Virus record (IMG/VR): IMGVR_UViG_3300035703_000124
Location: 1 to 54,141 of that record
Source of the DNA: a virus
Length of the DNA: 54,141 nucleotides
Direction: 5' to 3' (one strand)
Positions 30,078 through 39,796 of this stretch are shown one piece after another (positions within the stretch are counted from its first letter, which is position 1; every line of letters starts with the position of its first letter). The notes under the pieces were generated by a model. It worked only from the letters and a program-made list of their open reading frames with translations, searched no databases and had not been told where the DNA came from. The position numbers and the translations under genes were made by a program.

Positions 30078-30851
30078 GTGCCAATTCCCAGGAGTTTATC
30101 GAGTGTAAAATCTTTATTTGGAAATTTAGCACAAACATCTCATTATGAAGTTCAGTTTGGTGGACTACCATCGGAACTTTCATCATTTCTATTGGGTAAA
30201 GGTATTACTCCATTTTTTACTGGTGGTGATTTTGGATTACTGTGTTTTTCTGCATCGTTACCAACTTCTTCTTTTGCAACTGCAGAAGTATCTCCTTATA
30301 TTGGATTAAAAGAAAAAATAGCACATACAAGAATATACACAAATATAACTTTAGAGTTTTATGTTGACAGCAGTTATAATACTTTAAAATTATTAGAACA
30401 TTGGATGGATTATATTGCAAGCGGATCTGCAGCGAATCAAGCATCTAATGATTACTTCATTCGAATGCAATATCCCTCAACATATAAATCTGATCAAACA
30501 AGAATTATAAAATTTGATAGAGATTATAAGAGAGAAATTGAATATACTTTCCGAGGATTATTTCCCGCCTCAATTTCAAGTGTCCCAGTTTCTTATGGAC
30601 CATCTGATGTATTAAAAGTTGCTGCCACATTTGAGTATGATCGCTATATTGCAGGTAGGGCACTCAGTTTACCCATATTTCAGGGAATTTCATTTAACAA
30701 TGATTCAACAATTCCTAGAAGAGTTCCTATGTCTCCTGGTCAGGCAGGAACTAGTGGAGTTGTTTTTAGACCAATAAACCTAACTCCAACAGAAGCAATA
30801 GTAAAAGGTGAACTTTATACTACATTAACAGGAAGTCAAAAAGCAGTCTAA
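30078..30851 (+). CDS. Tail tube-like / baseplate initiator protein
   Basis: 257 residues from a GTG start. The C-terminal half, YTFRGLFPASISSVPVSYGP and LKVAATFEYDRYI, follows the conserved end of T4-type tail-tube proteins (gp19/gp54), and HYEVQFGGLP near the front also fits. I propose gp54-like tail-tube initiator, but gp19-like tube protein cannot be excluded by eye. It heads the plus-strand late operon behind the palindromic promoter. Confidence 0.6.
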   Translation: MPIPRSLSSVKSLFGNLAQTSHYEVQFGGLPSELSSFLLGKGITPFFTGGDFGLLCFSASLPTSSFATAEVSPYIGLKEKIAHTRIYTNITLEFYVDSSYNTLKLLEHWMDYIASGSAANQASNDYFIRMQYPSTYKSDQTRIIKFDRDYKREIEYTFRGLFPASISSVPVSYGPSDVLKVAATFEYDRYIAGRALSLPIFQGISFNNDSTIPRRVPMSPGQAGTSGVVFRPINLTPTEAIVKGELYTTLTGSQKAV

Positions 30852-30854
30852 ATA
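30847..30854 (+). promoter_or_regulatory. Probable late promoter
   Basis: TCTAAATA, sharing the stop codon of the preceding gene, lies 23 bases before the gp26-like gene. Same box as 22301 and 30037. Confidence 0.45.
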
Positions 30855-30876
30855 TTTTTACTAGTAATTAATTATT

Positions 30877-31596
30877 ATGCCATTACCAAAAGTTTCTACA
30901 CCAACATATGAGTTGGAAATTCCCTCTATAAAAAAGACAGTTAAATATAGACCTTTTCTTGTTAAGGAAGAGAAAATTTTGATCATTGCAATGGAGAGTG
31001 AAGATCCAAAGCAAATTACAGAAGCAGTAAAAGATGTAATTAGTAATTGTATTATTACCAGAGGTATTAAAGTTGATACACTGGCAACTTTTGATATTGA
31101 ATATTTGTTTTTAAATATTAGAGGTAAATCTGTAGGGGAAACTGCAGAAGTTTTAATTACTTGTCCAGATGATGGAGAAACTCAAGTACCAGTAACAATT
31201 AGTCTAGATGATATTAAAGTAGAAGTAGATAAAGATCATACTCGTGATATTCAATTGGATGATAACTTAAGTGTTAGAATGAAATATCCATCTATTCAAG
31301 AATTTATTAAAAATAATTTTATTCGTAATGATCAAATTAGTGTAGATGATACTTTTGGAGTTATTACTTCTTGTATTGAACAAATTTACAATGAAGAAGA
31401 ATCTTGGTCGGCATCAGATTGTACTAAAAAAGAATTGACAGACTTTTTAGAATCATTGAGTTCAAAACAGTTCAAAAAAATTGAAAAATTCTTTGAAACT
31501 ATGCCAAAATTAAGTCATACTATTGAAGTAACAAATCCAAATACTGGTGTAGAAAATAAGATTGTACTTGAGGGATTAACATCTTTTTTCGCCTAG
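30877..31596 (+). CDS. 26: Baseplate hub subunit gp26-like
   Basis: 239 residues, PLPKVSTPTYELEIPSIKKTVKYRPFLVKEEK at the front, with ITRGIKVDTLATFDIEYLFLNIRGKSVGE, which is the common pattern for gp26/gp51-type hub assembly proteins in T4-like phages. The middle holds a TCPDDGETQVPVTI beta strand and the end is helical (LESLSSKQFKKIEKFFETMP). It takes part in hub assembly rather than being a large structural piece in T4. Followed after 2 bases by the small gp51-like gene. Confidence 0.75.
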   Translation: MPLPKVSTPTYELEIPSIKKTVKYRPFLVKEEKILIIAMESEDPKQITEAVKDVISNCIITRGIKVDTLATFDIEYLFLNIRGKSVGETAEVLITCPDDGETQVPVTISLDDIKVEVDKDHTRDIQLDDNLSVRMKYPSIQEFIKNNFIRNDQISVDDTFGVITSCIEQIYNEEESWSASDCTKKELTDFLESLSSKQFKKIEKFFETMPKLSHTIEVTNPNTGVENKIVLEGLTSFFA

Positions 31597-31598
31597 CG

Positions 31599-31775
31599 AT
31601 GGCGCATGAGAGTCTTGCGTCATATTATAAAATAAATTTTGCTCTTCTTCAACACCATAAATATAGCTTGACAGACTTAGAAAATATGATACCTTGGGAA
31701 AGAGAAGTGTACGTTTCTCTACTCCAACAATATATTGAAGAGGAAAATTTAAAGAACGGAACAAATAATGGATGA
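31599..31775 (+). CDS. Short hub assembly protein (gp51-like)
   Basis: 58 residues: MAHESLASYYKINFALLQHH, then YSLTDLENMIPWEREVYVSL. The YSLTELENM-PWERE segment is the conserved motif of short proteins that follow gene 26 in T4-like phages and act in tail hub assembly (chaperone-like). Start at ATG 31599 lies 2 bases after the previous stop and the end overlaps the next gene by 8 bases. The identity with T4 gp51 is by position and pattern only. Confidence 0.65.
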   Translation: MAHESLASYYKINFALLQHHKYSLTDLENMIPWEREVYVSLLQQYIEEENLKNGTNNG

Positions 31776-33498
31776 GCAAGTTACACCACTTACAGGTTCT
31801 CCTCTTTCTCAAGAGTCTAGGCAAGTTATTGCTGGAAGTACATCAGTATCTGGACAAACAATAAGAGGATCTAACTTATTAGGTAGTGTTGCACCAAGTG
31901 AAACTGAAATTAAAAATCTTCAAACACTTCAACAAAATCAGTCATCATTAGTTGAAGTTCAAAGTGGAATATTTGGAATAAGACAAGATATTAATCAATT
32001 AAATACTGGACTAATTAGTATTGCTACGTTGTTGCAACAAGATGCAACCAATGAAGAAAGAATATTAAGATCACAGCAAGAAAGTGAAAGAAGACTTGCG
32101 GAAGAGCAAGTAAGAATTGGAAAAGAAAGTGATATAGAAAAAAAGATACAAGCAGCAATAGTTGCACCTGTAGCAGAACTTGCACCAAAAGTTCAAAATC
32201 TTTTTGGAAATGTTCTTCAATCTCTGGGTTATCTTTTTGGTGGATGGTTAACTAATCAAGTCATAGAGTATATTAAAGAAGAAGGTGAAGGAAATAATGA
32301 AAGATTAGTAGAAATTAAAAATAATATTATTAAAAACATTGTCATTGCTGGTGGTGCATTATTAGCAGTTAAACTTGGAATTTCTGCTTTGTCAAGATCT
32401 TTATTTGGTATTACAGGTGCAGTTGCAAAATTATTAGGTAAAACTGTTGCAGCACCTTTTAATGTTATTAAAAATATAGTTACTCCACCACAAATAAAAC
32501 CTTCTGGTGGTACAAAACCTTCTGGTGGTGCAAAACCTCCTGGTGGAGGACTTGGTGGTACTATTAGGGGAATGGCAAGTGGGGCAGGAAACTTTATAAA
32601 AGGATTAGCAGCACCATTGTTGGTTGGATCTGCAATGACAGGTATTGATATTGCAACTGGAGAGGATCCTGGTCGAGCAGTTGCTGGTGCTACTACTGGA
32701 ATGATTGGATCTGCAGCAGCATTTGCAGCAGGATCCTTGTTGCCTATTCCAGGCAGTGGAGTTGTTTCAAGTGCTATTGCATATAATCCATCTGCAGAAT
32801 TTGGTAAAGACATATATGATAAGTTTTTTGGAAAAACTCAGTCACAACCTCAACCAGAAACAAAAGCATCCCAATCACTGAATAAAGAACAACCTCAACC
32901 AGAAACAAAACCAACACCAACACAACCTTTAGTTTTGTCGCCAAATGCAGAATCTATTGCAGAACAAAAAACTGAAGCACTTAAACCATCTCCTCAACAA
33001 GAATTGGTGCAAGAACCAAAAATAAACTTCCCAGATTATTCAAATACATTTAATCTTTCTGCAGATAACACTTTTGTTACCGCAAATATTAATCCAGAAA
33101 AACAGTCAGAAAATGAAATAAAACCAAACCAAGCAATGTTACCACAAAGTAAGGAGTTAAGTTTTGATACTTCTTCTATGTTTAAACCAGAAAGTCCCAC
33201 TAATTTCCTTGAAAGTTACAATAACTCAAAGACAGAAGAAAATATCCCAGAAAAAACAACACCAATACAACCAGTACAAATTCAAGGTGTTCCTACTCAA
33301 ACTCCACAAGTTGGAGAACTACCAGAACCAAAACCAAATGTCATTTATGCATCTTCTGGATCTTCTCAACAACAAGGTGCTCAAATGAATCAAACTCCTT
33401 CTAACGGGCCTTTGACAGATGTTCCTTTGATTCGTTCATCCAATCCAGATAATTTTTATACATTATATTCTTACTCTTGCTATAATGTGGTGATATAA
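31768..33498 (+). CDS. Tail structural protein, tape-measure-like
   Basis: 576 residues. The N-terminal 130 residues are Gln/Ser-rich coiled coil (QTLQQNQSSLVEVQSGIFGI, LLQQDATNEERILRSQQESE), residues 190-340 are hydrophobic and Ala/Gly-rich with two or more membrane-type helices (NIVIAGGALLAVKLGISAL, AVAGATTGMIGSAAAFAAGS), and the last third is Pro/Gln/Ser low-complexity. This composition is that of tape measure or hub-threading proteins (T4 gp29 position), but the length is shorter than expected for a full tail. Function inferred. Confidence 0.5.
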   Translation: MDEQVTPLTGSPLSQESRQVIAGSTSVSGQTIRGSNLLGSVAPSETEIKNLQTLQQNQSSLVEVQSGIFGIRQDINQLNTGLISIATLLQQDATNEERILRSQQESERRLAEEQVRIGKESDIEKKIQAAIVAPVAELAPKVQNLFGNVLQSLGYLFGGWLTNQVIEYIKEEGEGNNERLVEIKNNIIKNIVIAGGALLAVKLGISALSRSLFGITGAVAKLLGKTVAAPFNVIKNIVTPPQIKPSGGTKPSGGAKPPGGGLGGTIRGMASGAGNFIKGLAAPLLVGSAMTGIDIATGEDPGRAVAGATTGMIGSAAAFAAGSLLPIPGSGVVSSAIAYNPSAEFGKDIYDKFFGKTQSQPQPETKASQSLNKEQPQPETKPTPTQPLVLSPNAESIAEQKTEALKPSPQQELVQEPKINFPDYSNTFNLSADNTFVTANINPEKQSENEIKPNQAMLPQSKELSFDTSSMFKPESPTNFLESYNNSKTEENIPEKTTPIQPVQIQGVPTQTPQVGELPEPKPNVIYASSGSSQQQGAQMNQTPSNGPLTDVPLIRSSNPDNFYTLYSYSCYNVVI

Positions 33499-33499
33499 T

Positions 33500-35527
33500 A
33501 TGGCAACAACCGCAGATATTATATCCCAAACTTCTAGTATTAATTTAATTACAAAATCAATATCGTCTACTCGTTCTTCCCTGTCAAGTACTAATGTTAG
33601 TGTTGGTAGAATACAAAAAATTATAGAAACAAAAACAAAAGTAAGAAGTGACTTGTTCTTTAAAAATCAAATTATAGAAAGAAGGAGAAGAGAAGCATCC
33701 AAAAGAAGAGAATATGAAGATCAAATAGAAGCATCGAAAGTAACCACAAACATTAAATCTGGATTACGAGTTACTTCATCCAGTGGTCAAGGCCCATTGA
33801 GTAGAATTTTATCTTTCCTTGGATACATGGGTGCCGGATGGATTATTGAAAATCTTCCAACATGGATTGCAATGGGACAAGAGTTCATTGCAAGAATGAG
33901 AAAGGCAGGAGAACTCATATATTCAATACCACAAACTATGTTGAAAGTTCTTCAAGGGTTTGGTGATGTATTGAAAGCAGTAGGAACAAATATTCGCAAC
34001 TTAGATTTTACAGATTCTTCTAATGAAGTACAAAATTCATTTACACAATTAACTGATACCATAGATTTATTGGGAACACAAATTGTAGATGGATTTAAAT
34101 TGATGTTACAACCAACAGGTGAGGTTGATATTCCTTCTACTGGAGAACAACAACCTGACACTGGTTTTCCTGAGGTTCCTACACCTTCTCCTGGTGGTGG
34201 AGGTTTTGGTGGATCTGGAGTTTCAAAAGGAGTTGAAATTGCAAGAAGATTACAAAAAGATCTTGGGTTGAGAGACTATCAAGCAGCAGCAGTTGTTGGA
34301 AATCTTTTACAAGAAAATAGCACTCTTGGCCCAAGTGTTCTTGAAGGTGGAAAAAAAGGATTATTAACCGAAGCAATGAGAAAAGGAACTGGTTATGGAT
34401 GGGCACAATGGACATATCCAAGTAGACAAAAAGAATTATATCAACTTGCAGAAAGTATGGGAGTTGACCCTTCAAAACAACCTTTAACTGATGAAATTAA
34501 TTATGCAATGCTTCTTAGAGAATTGTCAAGACTTCCTTCTTTTAAATCAACAAAATCTATAGAGGAAGCTTCTAATTGGATATTGGTAAATTATGAAAAT
34601 CCTGCAGATAAAGGATCAAGAGAACAAAGTGAGAGAATTGCAGATAGTAAAAAAGTTTTACAAGGACTAAAATCTACGCCATCTACTCCACCAAAACCAA
34701 CAGCACCCCCAAGACCAGTATCAACTGGAACTATGAATTTAATACCGCAGACAGGTTCTGGAGGATTTATTCAAGGTGGATCTGGATCTGCAGGAGATGC
34801 CACATATGCAACACACTTTCATATAGACGCTAAATCTGCAAATCCAAATGCAGCACAACTTGCGAATATTCGTGAAGTTTCTTTTCAAGCAGTAAAAGCA
34901 ATGTTTGCTAGAGGATCATGGGTTCATTTTGGAAATATTAAAAAAAATGTTTATAGTAATGTATCAGATTCTGAATTAAAATCTTTAATTGCTGCTGAAC
35001 AAAGAGCACATGGTGCAAGAAGTAGTGCAGGTGTAGATATTCAAGAACATAATCCAAAAACAAAACAAACTTTCCCCTCTCAACCAGGATCAGCGACTAA
35101 ATTTCCTTTTGCTGTTGGTGAAGTTTATTATCGTGGTGGATATGGAAGAGAAGCAGAAATTATAGGAACTGGAGGAATTACAGTATCCCATGGTGCTGCC
35201 GGTTCTAAGGCAAGTCAAATATCTCCACAACTTGCAAAAGTTCCATCAGAAACTTCTATAACTCCATCACCATCCTCAGAATCACAACAACCACAAATTT
35301 CTTCTCTTTCTTTGCAAGAACAAATGGCAGTTGCGGAGGCTGTAAAAGTAGAAAGAATGGGACAACAGTTTCTTTTTATTGATGACAGATCAGCACCACA
35401 ACCATCTGTTTCTGCAGGATCTCAAAAATCTTATGGTGGAGGTGGTGCTTCTGGTCAAATAACTGAGTTTGATATGTTAAATAGATTTATGAAACAAAAA
35501 TTACTCTTAGACTTTAACTATCTCTAA
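33500..35527 (+). CDS. Tail-associated lysozyme-like structural protein
   Basis: 675 residues. The N-terminal 200 residues are coiled-coil with a hydrophobic pair (ILSFLGYMGAGWIIENLPTWI). Residues about 245-395 form a phage tail-lysozyme domain (ARRLQKDLGLRDYQAAAVVG, LLQENSTLGPS, GYGWAQWTYPSRQKELYQL). Residues about 430-590 contain a metallopeptidase-like region (ATHFHIDAKSANPN, RAHGARSSAGVDIQEHN). It probably cuts peptidoglycan during injection. Starts one base after the previous gene; last base overlaps the next start. Confidence 0.75.
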   Translation: MATTADIISQTSSINLITKSISSTRSSLSSTNVSVGRIQKIIETKTKVRSDLFFKNQIIERRRREASKRREYEDQIEASKVTTNIKSGLRVTSSSGQGPLSRILSFLGYMGAGWIIENLPTWIAMGQEFIARMRKAGELIYSIPQTMLKVLQGFGDVLKAVGTNIRNLDFTDSSNEVQNSFTQLTDTIDLLGTQIVDGFKLMLQPTGEVDIPSTGEQQPDTGFPEVPTPSPGGGGFGGSGVSKGVEIARRLQKDLGLRDYQAAAVVGNLLQENSTLGPSVLEGGKKGLLTEAMRKGTGYGWAQWTYPSRQKELYQLAESMGVDPSKQPLTDEINYAMLLRELSRLPSFKSTKSIEEASNWILVNYENPADKGSREQSERIADSKKVLQGLKSTPSTPPKPTAPPRPVSTGTMNLIPQTGSGGFIQGGSGSAGDATYATHFHIDAKSANPNAAQLANIREVSFQAVKAMFARGSWVHFGNIKKNVYSNVSDSELKSLIAAEQRAHGARSSAGVDIQEHNPKTKQTFPSQPGSATKFPFAVGEVYYRGGYGREAEIIGTGGITVSHGAAGSKASQISPQLAKVPSETSITPSPSSESQQPQISSLSLQEQMAVAEAVKVERMGQQFLFIDDRSAPQPSVSAGSQKSYGGGGASGQITEFDMLNRFMKQKLLLDFNYL

Positions 35528-36852
35528 TGGAAGCAGCAAAGAAGTCCATATATGATACAGTATTAATAGAATCTAACGATCAAAAGCAAAGAATTGATCT
35601 AAGAACATCTATTGTTGCTTTTGAATACTATGAAGATATATTCTCCCCAATTGTTACTGCCAAAATAAAAATAGTAAATACTGGAAATTCTGCATCCACA
35701 GAAAAAGATACTAGTAAACAATCTCTTTATAATGGACTTCCTTTAAGAGGTGGTGAAAGAATAGCAATCAAAGTAAGACCAAATACAAAAACTAATATTG
35801 CATTAGATTTTGCCAATAAAGTTGAAAATTATTTTTATGTTTCAAGTATAACTGATGTAATTGCAGAAGCACAGAGAGAAAGTTTTACATTACATTTAGT
35901 TCCTAGAGAAGCGATTACAAATGAAACTGTAAGAGTCACAAGAAAATACCCAACAACATTAAGTATTGATGGATCAGTTGAAAAAATTTTAAAGGAAGTT
36001 TTACAATCCAAAAAGATTGGAAAAATTGATAAGACTTCAAATAAGTATGGATTTATTGGAAATATGAGAAAACCATTCACTATATTGACCTGGTTGGCTT
36101 CTAAATCTGTACCTACAGAATCTAAAGATGGTACAGCAGGATTTTTATTTTATCAAACAAAGGATGGATTTAATTTTAGATCTATCGATGAGATGAATAA
36201 AGAAAAACCAAAGGCAACTTATATTTACAGTGAAGCAGTACAATCTTATTCTGAAGAAAATCAAAAAGTCAATAATGACTTTAAAATTTTAAATTATTTC
36301 ATTGATCGTAACCAAAATTTAATTGAAAAATTAAGGTTAGGAACTTATGCTAGTTATCGGATGTTCTTTAATCCTTTAGACTTTAAATTTTCAAAACCAG
36401 AAGAAGGAGTTTTTAAGCAAAGTGATTATGTCAAATCAACTGAAAATCTAGGAGATCGATTAAAGTTACCTAAAGTTTCTGATGGATCTGAACAAACTCT
36501 TGGTGACATACCATCAAGAATGATTACACAAATATTAGATGTTGGAACATTGGAACAAAATGTATCCACAGATAAGAATTCTGATCCTCAAAAATATCAG
36601 TCACAGTCATTGATGAGATATAATAGCCTCTTTACACAACAACTAAATTTGATAGTTCCTTTAAATACAAACTTGAGTGCTGGAAATATTATTGAGTGTA
36701 ATTTTCCAAAAATTAGTAGTTCTGATAAAAAAGAATTTGATCAGGAAACAAGTGGACTATATATGATAAAGGAATTATGTCACCATTTTGATACTGAAAG
36801 TTCTTATACATCAATGAAATTAGTAAGAGATACCTTCGGACAGAAAAAATGA
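35527..36852 (+). CDS. Baseplate hub protein gp27-like
   Basis: 441 residues. The opening IYDTVLIESNDQKQRIDLRTSIVAFEYYEDIFSPIVTAKI is the strand-rich entry of a hub protein that grips the spike. The end, LYMIKELCHHFDTESSYTSMKLVRDTFG, is a closing strand motif seen in gp27-like hub proteins of T4-like cyanophages. It precedes gp5, as in other myoviruses, and overlaps it by 4 bases (ATGA). No catalytic residues expected. Confidence 0.7.
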   Translation: MEAAKKSIYDTVLIESNDQKQRIDLRTSIVAFEYYEDIFSPIVTAKIKIVNTGNSASTEKDTSKQSLYNGLPLRGGERIAIKVRPNTKTNIALDFANKVENYFYVSSITDVIAEAQRESFTLHLVPREAITNETVRVTRKYPTTLSIDGSVEKILKEVLQSKKIGKIDKTSNKYGFIGNMRKPFTILTWLASKSVPTESKDGTAGFLFYQTKDGFNFRSIDEMNKEKPKATYIYSEAVQSYSEENQKVNNDFKILNYFIDRNQNLIEKLRLGTYASYRMFFNPLDFKFSKPEEGVFKQSDYVKSTENLGDRLKLPKVSDGSEQTLGDIPSRMITQILDVGTLEQNVSTDKNSDPQKYQSQSLMRYNSLFTQQLNLIVPLNTNLSAGNIIECNFPKISSSDKKEFDQETSGLYMIKELCHHFDTESSYTSMKLVRDTFGQKK

Positions 36853-39053
36853 TAGACGAATCAATACTTAAAAGTAATTTTATAGGAAGAGATGGTTTTA
36901 GATGGTGGATTGGACAAATTCCACCAATTGAAGCACAGAAATCACAAGCAAATGGTGGTGGATGGGGAAATAGAACTAAAGTTAGAATCTTAGGTTATCA
37001 TCCTTATAGTTCTGTAGAACTTCCTAATGATGAACTGCCATGGGCACAAGTTCTTATGCCTCCAACATCTGGAAGTGGTGCTGCAAATTATGCAGTAAAT
37101 CCAAAATTAAGACCTGGTGACACGGTACTTGGATTTTTCTTAGATGGTGATAATGCTCAAATACCAGTTATTATTGGTTGTTTTGGTAGAACAGATCAAG
37201 TACCAAGTACAAACTTTAAATCACCTTTTGTTCCATTTACTGGTTATACAAAAAGAATTCCTGCACCAAATGGAACATTATATAAGTCTGAAGCAAGTGA
37301 AGAAAAAAGTAATTCGCAAAAATCTCCAAGAGATGTAACTCCAGAAACTACGAGTAAATTAAATCAAAAAAGTAAAGCAAAAGATGAAGTATTTTATTTT
37401 TCTGGTGTAGGTAAAAAAGTTGTACTTGGTAACTCAAGTAATGATACTGTTGCAAAGGGGATTGGAGCAGAAGTAAATAATTTACTTCAAAAAGTAAATG
37501 ACGTAACAAATAAAGTACAAAACGTAACAACTGAAATTAGTAGATCTGTTGATAAGATTGTTGGTATTGCAAATGGATTTGTTGCACAAGCAGTTAATTC
37601 TTTGTATTTAAAATTAATACCATTACTTCAACAAGGACTTGATGCATTATATAAACAAGTTTACGCTGCAGTTTTTGCTGCAACTCAAAATCATCCTGCA
37701 GCACATTTAGCTGGTGTTGCTGCCCAAACCGCTATGATACCTCCAGTAAAAGCATTGGAGGCATTTATTCCAAAAATAGTCGGCATTGTAGTTAATAATT
37801 TATTTAAAACAGTTAAAAGTATGTTGACAGATACTATTAAAAATGTAAAATATTTTAAAAGTTGTGTTGGTGAACAATTTGTTGGTTCTTTACTAAATGA
37901 AATTATTGGCAAAATTCAAAGTGGAATATCTGGTGTTTTAAACGGTGTAACTAAAATTTTACAATTTGTATCTTTTGGTGTTTCTAGTGTTGGTGATTTT
38001 CTAAGAAGTGGTGTAAGTGCTGTAAGATCAATAGGTGGTTTATTTGATGTTAATCAAAATAAAAATAAATCATCTGGAAATGCAGAAGAATGGACTATTG
38101 GTGTTGGAATTGTTGATGCAGGTGAAGATGCTATAAAATTTGCAACTATTCTTAAAAATATGAATATTGCGAATGGAATTGGAAATATAAAAGATGGTGT
38201 TAAAGATATTAAATCTGGATGGGACATTTTTTCGGAAAAAACAAAAAATAAAAAAAATAAAAGTGCAGTTGGTGGATGTTATACTGAACAACAAACAAAT
38301 TGTTCTGCTCCCAAAGTAAAAGTATTTGGAGGATCAGGAAAAGGTGTTGTTGCTGAAGCTATTCTTGGATCGTTTACGACGGATGCATCTGGTGTTACAA
38401 CTGCAAGTGTTATTGGAATAAAAGTTAAGAAAAAAGGTAAAAAATATAAGTATCCACCGTTCGTAGAAATTGTTGATGATTGTAATCAAGGATATGGTGC
38501 TGTTGCTAGATCTGTAATTGATGAAAATGGTGAGGTAACTAACATTTATATGGTTTCTGAAGGGGAAAATTATCCAGTTGGAAATATTAATGTTAATACT
38601 GCCGAAGATATTGCAGAAACAAATCCTGCACAAATACCAAACTATGTTTCAGATGTTTATGTACAACAATCTGGATTTGGTTATCAATCAACCGATAAAG
38701 GTTTTGATGATTTTGGAAATCAATATTCAATTACTGTTGATGAAGATGGATCAATAGTTAGTGTTAGTATAGATACTCTTATTACAGATACTCTTATTAC
38801 AGATACTGGACAAGATACTGCAACAGAACAATTAATACCAAGTTTAGTATCAGATTTAAGTACAATATCATCTCCATCATTGATAATAAATAACTATATT
38901 ATTGTTGAAGATTTGCCGACGATTACTATAGAATCTGATACTGGTATTGGCGCTATTTTAAATCCAATTTTAGATAAATTACCAATTGAAGTAATCAAAT
39001 CAAATGAATCATCTATAAGAGAAACCAAGTTTGTAAAAGATTGTATTACATAA
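36849..39053 (+). CDS. 5: Baseplate hub / tail spike protein gp5-like
   Basis: 734 residues. The first 110 residues hold an OB-fold like that of gp5/VgrG (NRTKVRILGYHPYSSVELPNDELPWAQVLMPP, RPGDTVLGFFLDGDNAQIPVIIGCFG). The T4 lysozyme domain is not visible; instead a long helical and Ala/Val-rich middle follows and Gly/Ser-rich strands end the protein. In T4, gp5 connects hub and spike. The following gene carries a gp5C-type beta helix, so spike functions are split over two genes here. Confidence 0.75.
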   Translation: MIDESILKSNFIGRDGFRWWIGQIPPIEAQKSQANGGGWGNRTKVRILGYHPYSSVELPNDELPWAQVLMPPTSGSGAANYAVNPKLRPGDTVLGFFLDGDNAQIPVIIGCFGRTDQVPSTNFKSPFVPFTGYTKRIPAPNGTLYKSEASEEKSNSQKSPRDVTPETTSKLNQKSKAKDEVFYFSGVGKKVVLGNSSNDTVAKGIGAEVNNLLQKVNDVTNKVQNVTTEISRSVDKIVGIANGFVAQAVNSLYLKLIPLLQQGLDALYKQVYAAVFAATQNHPAAHLAGVAAQTAMIPPVKALEAFIPKIVGIVVNNLFKTVKSMLTDTIKNVKYFKSCVGEQFVGSLLNEIIGKIQSGISGVLNGVTKILQFVSFGVSSVGDFLRSGVSAVRSIGGLFDVNQNKNKSSGNAEEWTIGVGIVDAGEDAIKFATILKNMNIANGIGNIKDGVKDIKSGWDIFSEKTKNKKNKSAVGGCYTEQQTNCSAPKVKVFGGSGKGVVAEAILGSFTTDASGVTTASVIGIKVKKKGKKYKYPPFVEIVDDCNQGYGAVARSVIDENGEVTNIYMVSEGENYPVGNINVNTAEDIAETNPAQIPNYVSDVYVQQSGFGYQSTDKGFDDFGNQYSITVDEDGSIVSVSIDTLITDTLITDTGQDTATEQLIPSLVSDLSTISSPSLIINNYIIVEDLPTITIESDTGIGAILNPILDKLPIEVIKSNESSIRETKFVKDCIT

Positions 39054-39054
39054 G

Positions 39055-39795
39055 ATGCCAAGAAAGCAAAATTGGGAAAGAAGAGATATATGTAGTTATG
39101 GCCCTAAGTTTAGGATTGATACAAATAATCCACAAATGGGTGGAAATGGAACTAATGTTTATGCATTATATGCAACCACAGATAATAAAGATATAAATTT
39201 TTCTGGTTTAACAGAATGTGGAACCTATCGTATATGGAATGATAGGTCAATTGAATTTATTGCAGGAAATAAAGACTCTAGTGATGGTGTGGATATTGTA
39301 ATTGCAGGAATGAGTGGTGATGTTACTATCACTGCAATGAGAAATGGTGCAGTAAAAATAAAAGGAAAAAATATTGTTATTGAAGCGGATGAAGATATTG
39401 ATTTAAAGGCAGGAAGAAACATTAATATCAATGGAAAATCTAGAGTATTAATTAAAGGAAATAAATGTGAAGCAGATGGTTTATTGGGAAATTTAGTTCC
39501 TGATAGTTTTGGTGCATTGGCTTTTTCAAAAAGTTTTGTTGGGGCAGATATTATTAGTAGCAGTTTTATGGCAGGATTTCCAAATGTTATTGGAACCGCT
39601 CAAGATATCGCAATTGGTGCTAAAGATGCTCTTTCTGGAGGCCCTGGATCTTTAGTTTCTGGTGCTGCACAGTTTGCAAAATCTACCCTAAAATCAAATC
39701 TTCCAATTGATCAGATTGTAGATTCTACACTTCATGTACTACAATCTTCTCAAGATTTTAGAGAATCTTTAAATTCAGTTATAACGGAAAAGTAA
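39055..39795 (+). CDS. Membrane-piercing spike tip, gp5 C-terminal-like beta helix
   Basis: 246 residues. The region DGVDIVIAGMSGDVTITAMRNGAVKIKGKNIVIEADEDIDLKAGRNININ (about residues 80-130) is a regular alternation of short strands and turns, as in the gp5C triple-stranded beta helix. The protein starts one base after the gp5-like gene. The last third is Ala/Ser-rich and helical. It probably forms or caps the central spike. Confidence 0.6.
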   Translation: MPRKQNWERRDICSYGPKFRIDTNNPQMGGNGTNVYALYATTDNKDINFSGLTECGTYRIWNDRSIEFIAGNKDSSDGVDIVIAGMSGDVTITAMRNGAVKIKGKNIVIEADEDIDLKAGRNININGKSRVLIKGNKCEADGLLGNLVPDSFGALAFSKSFVGADIISSSFMAGFPNVIGTAQDIAIGAKDALSGGPGSLVSGAAQFAKSTLKSNLPIDQIVDSTLHVLQSSQDFRESLNSVITEK

Positions 39796-39796
39796 T

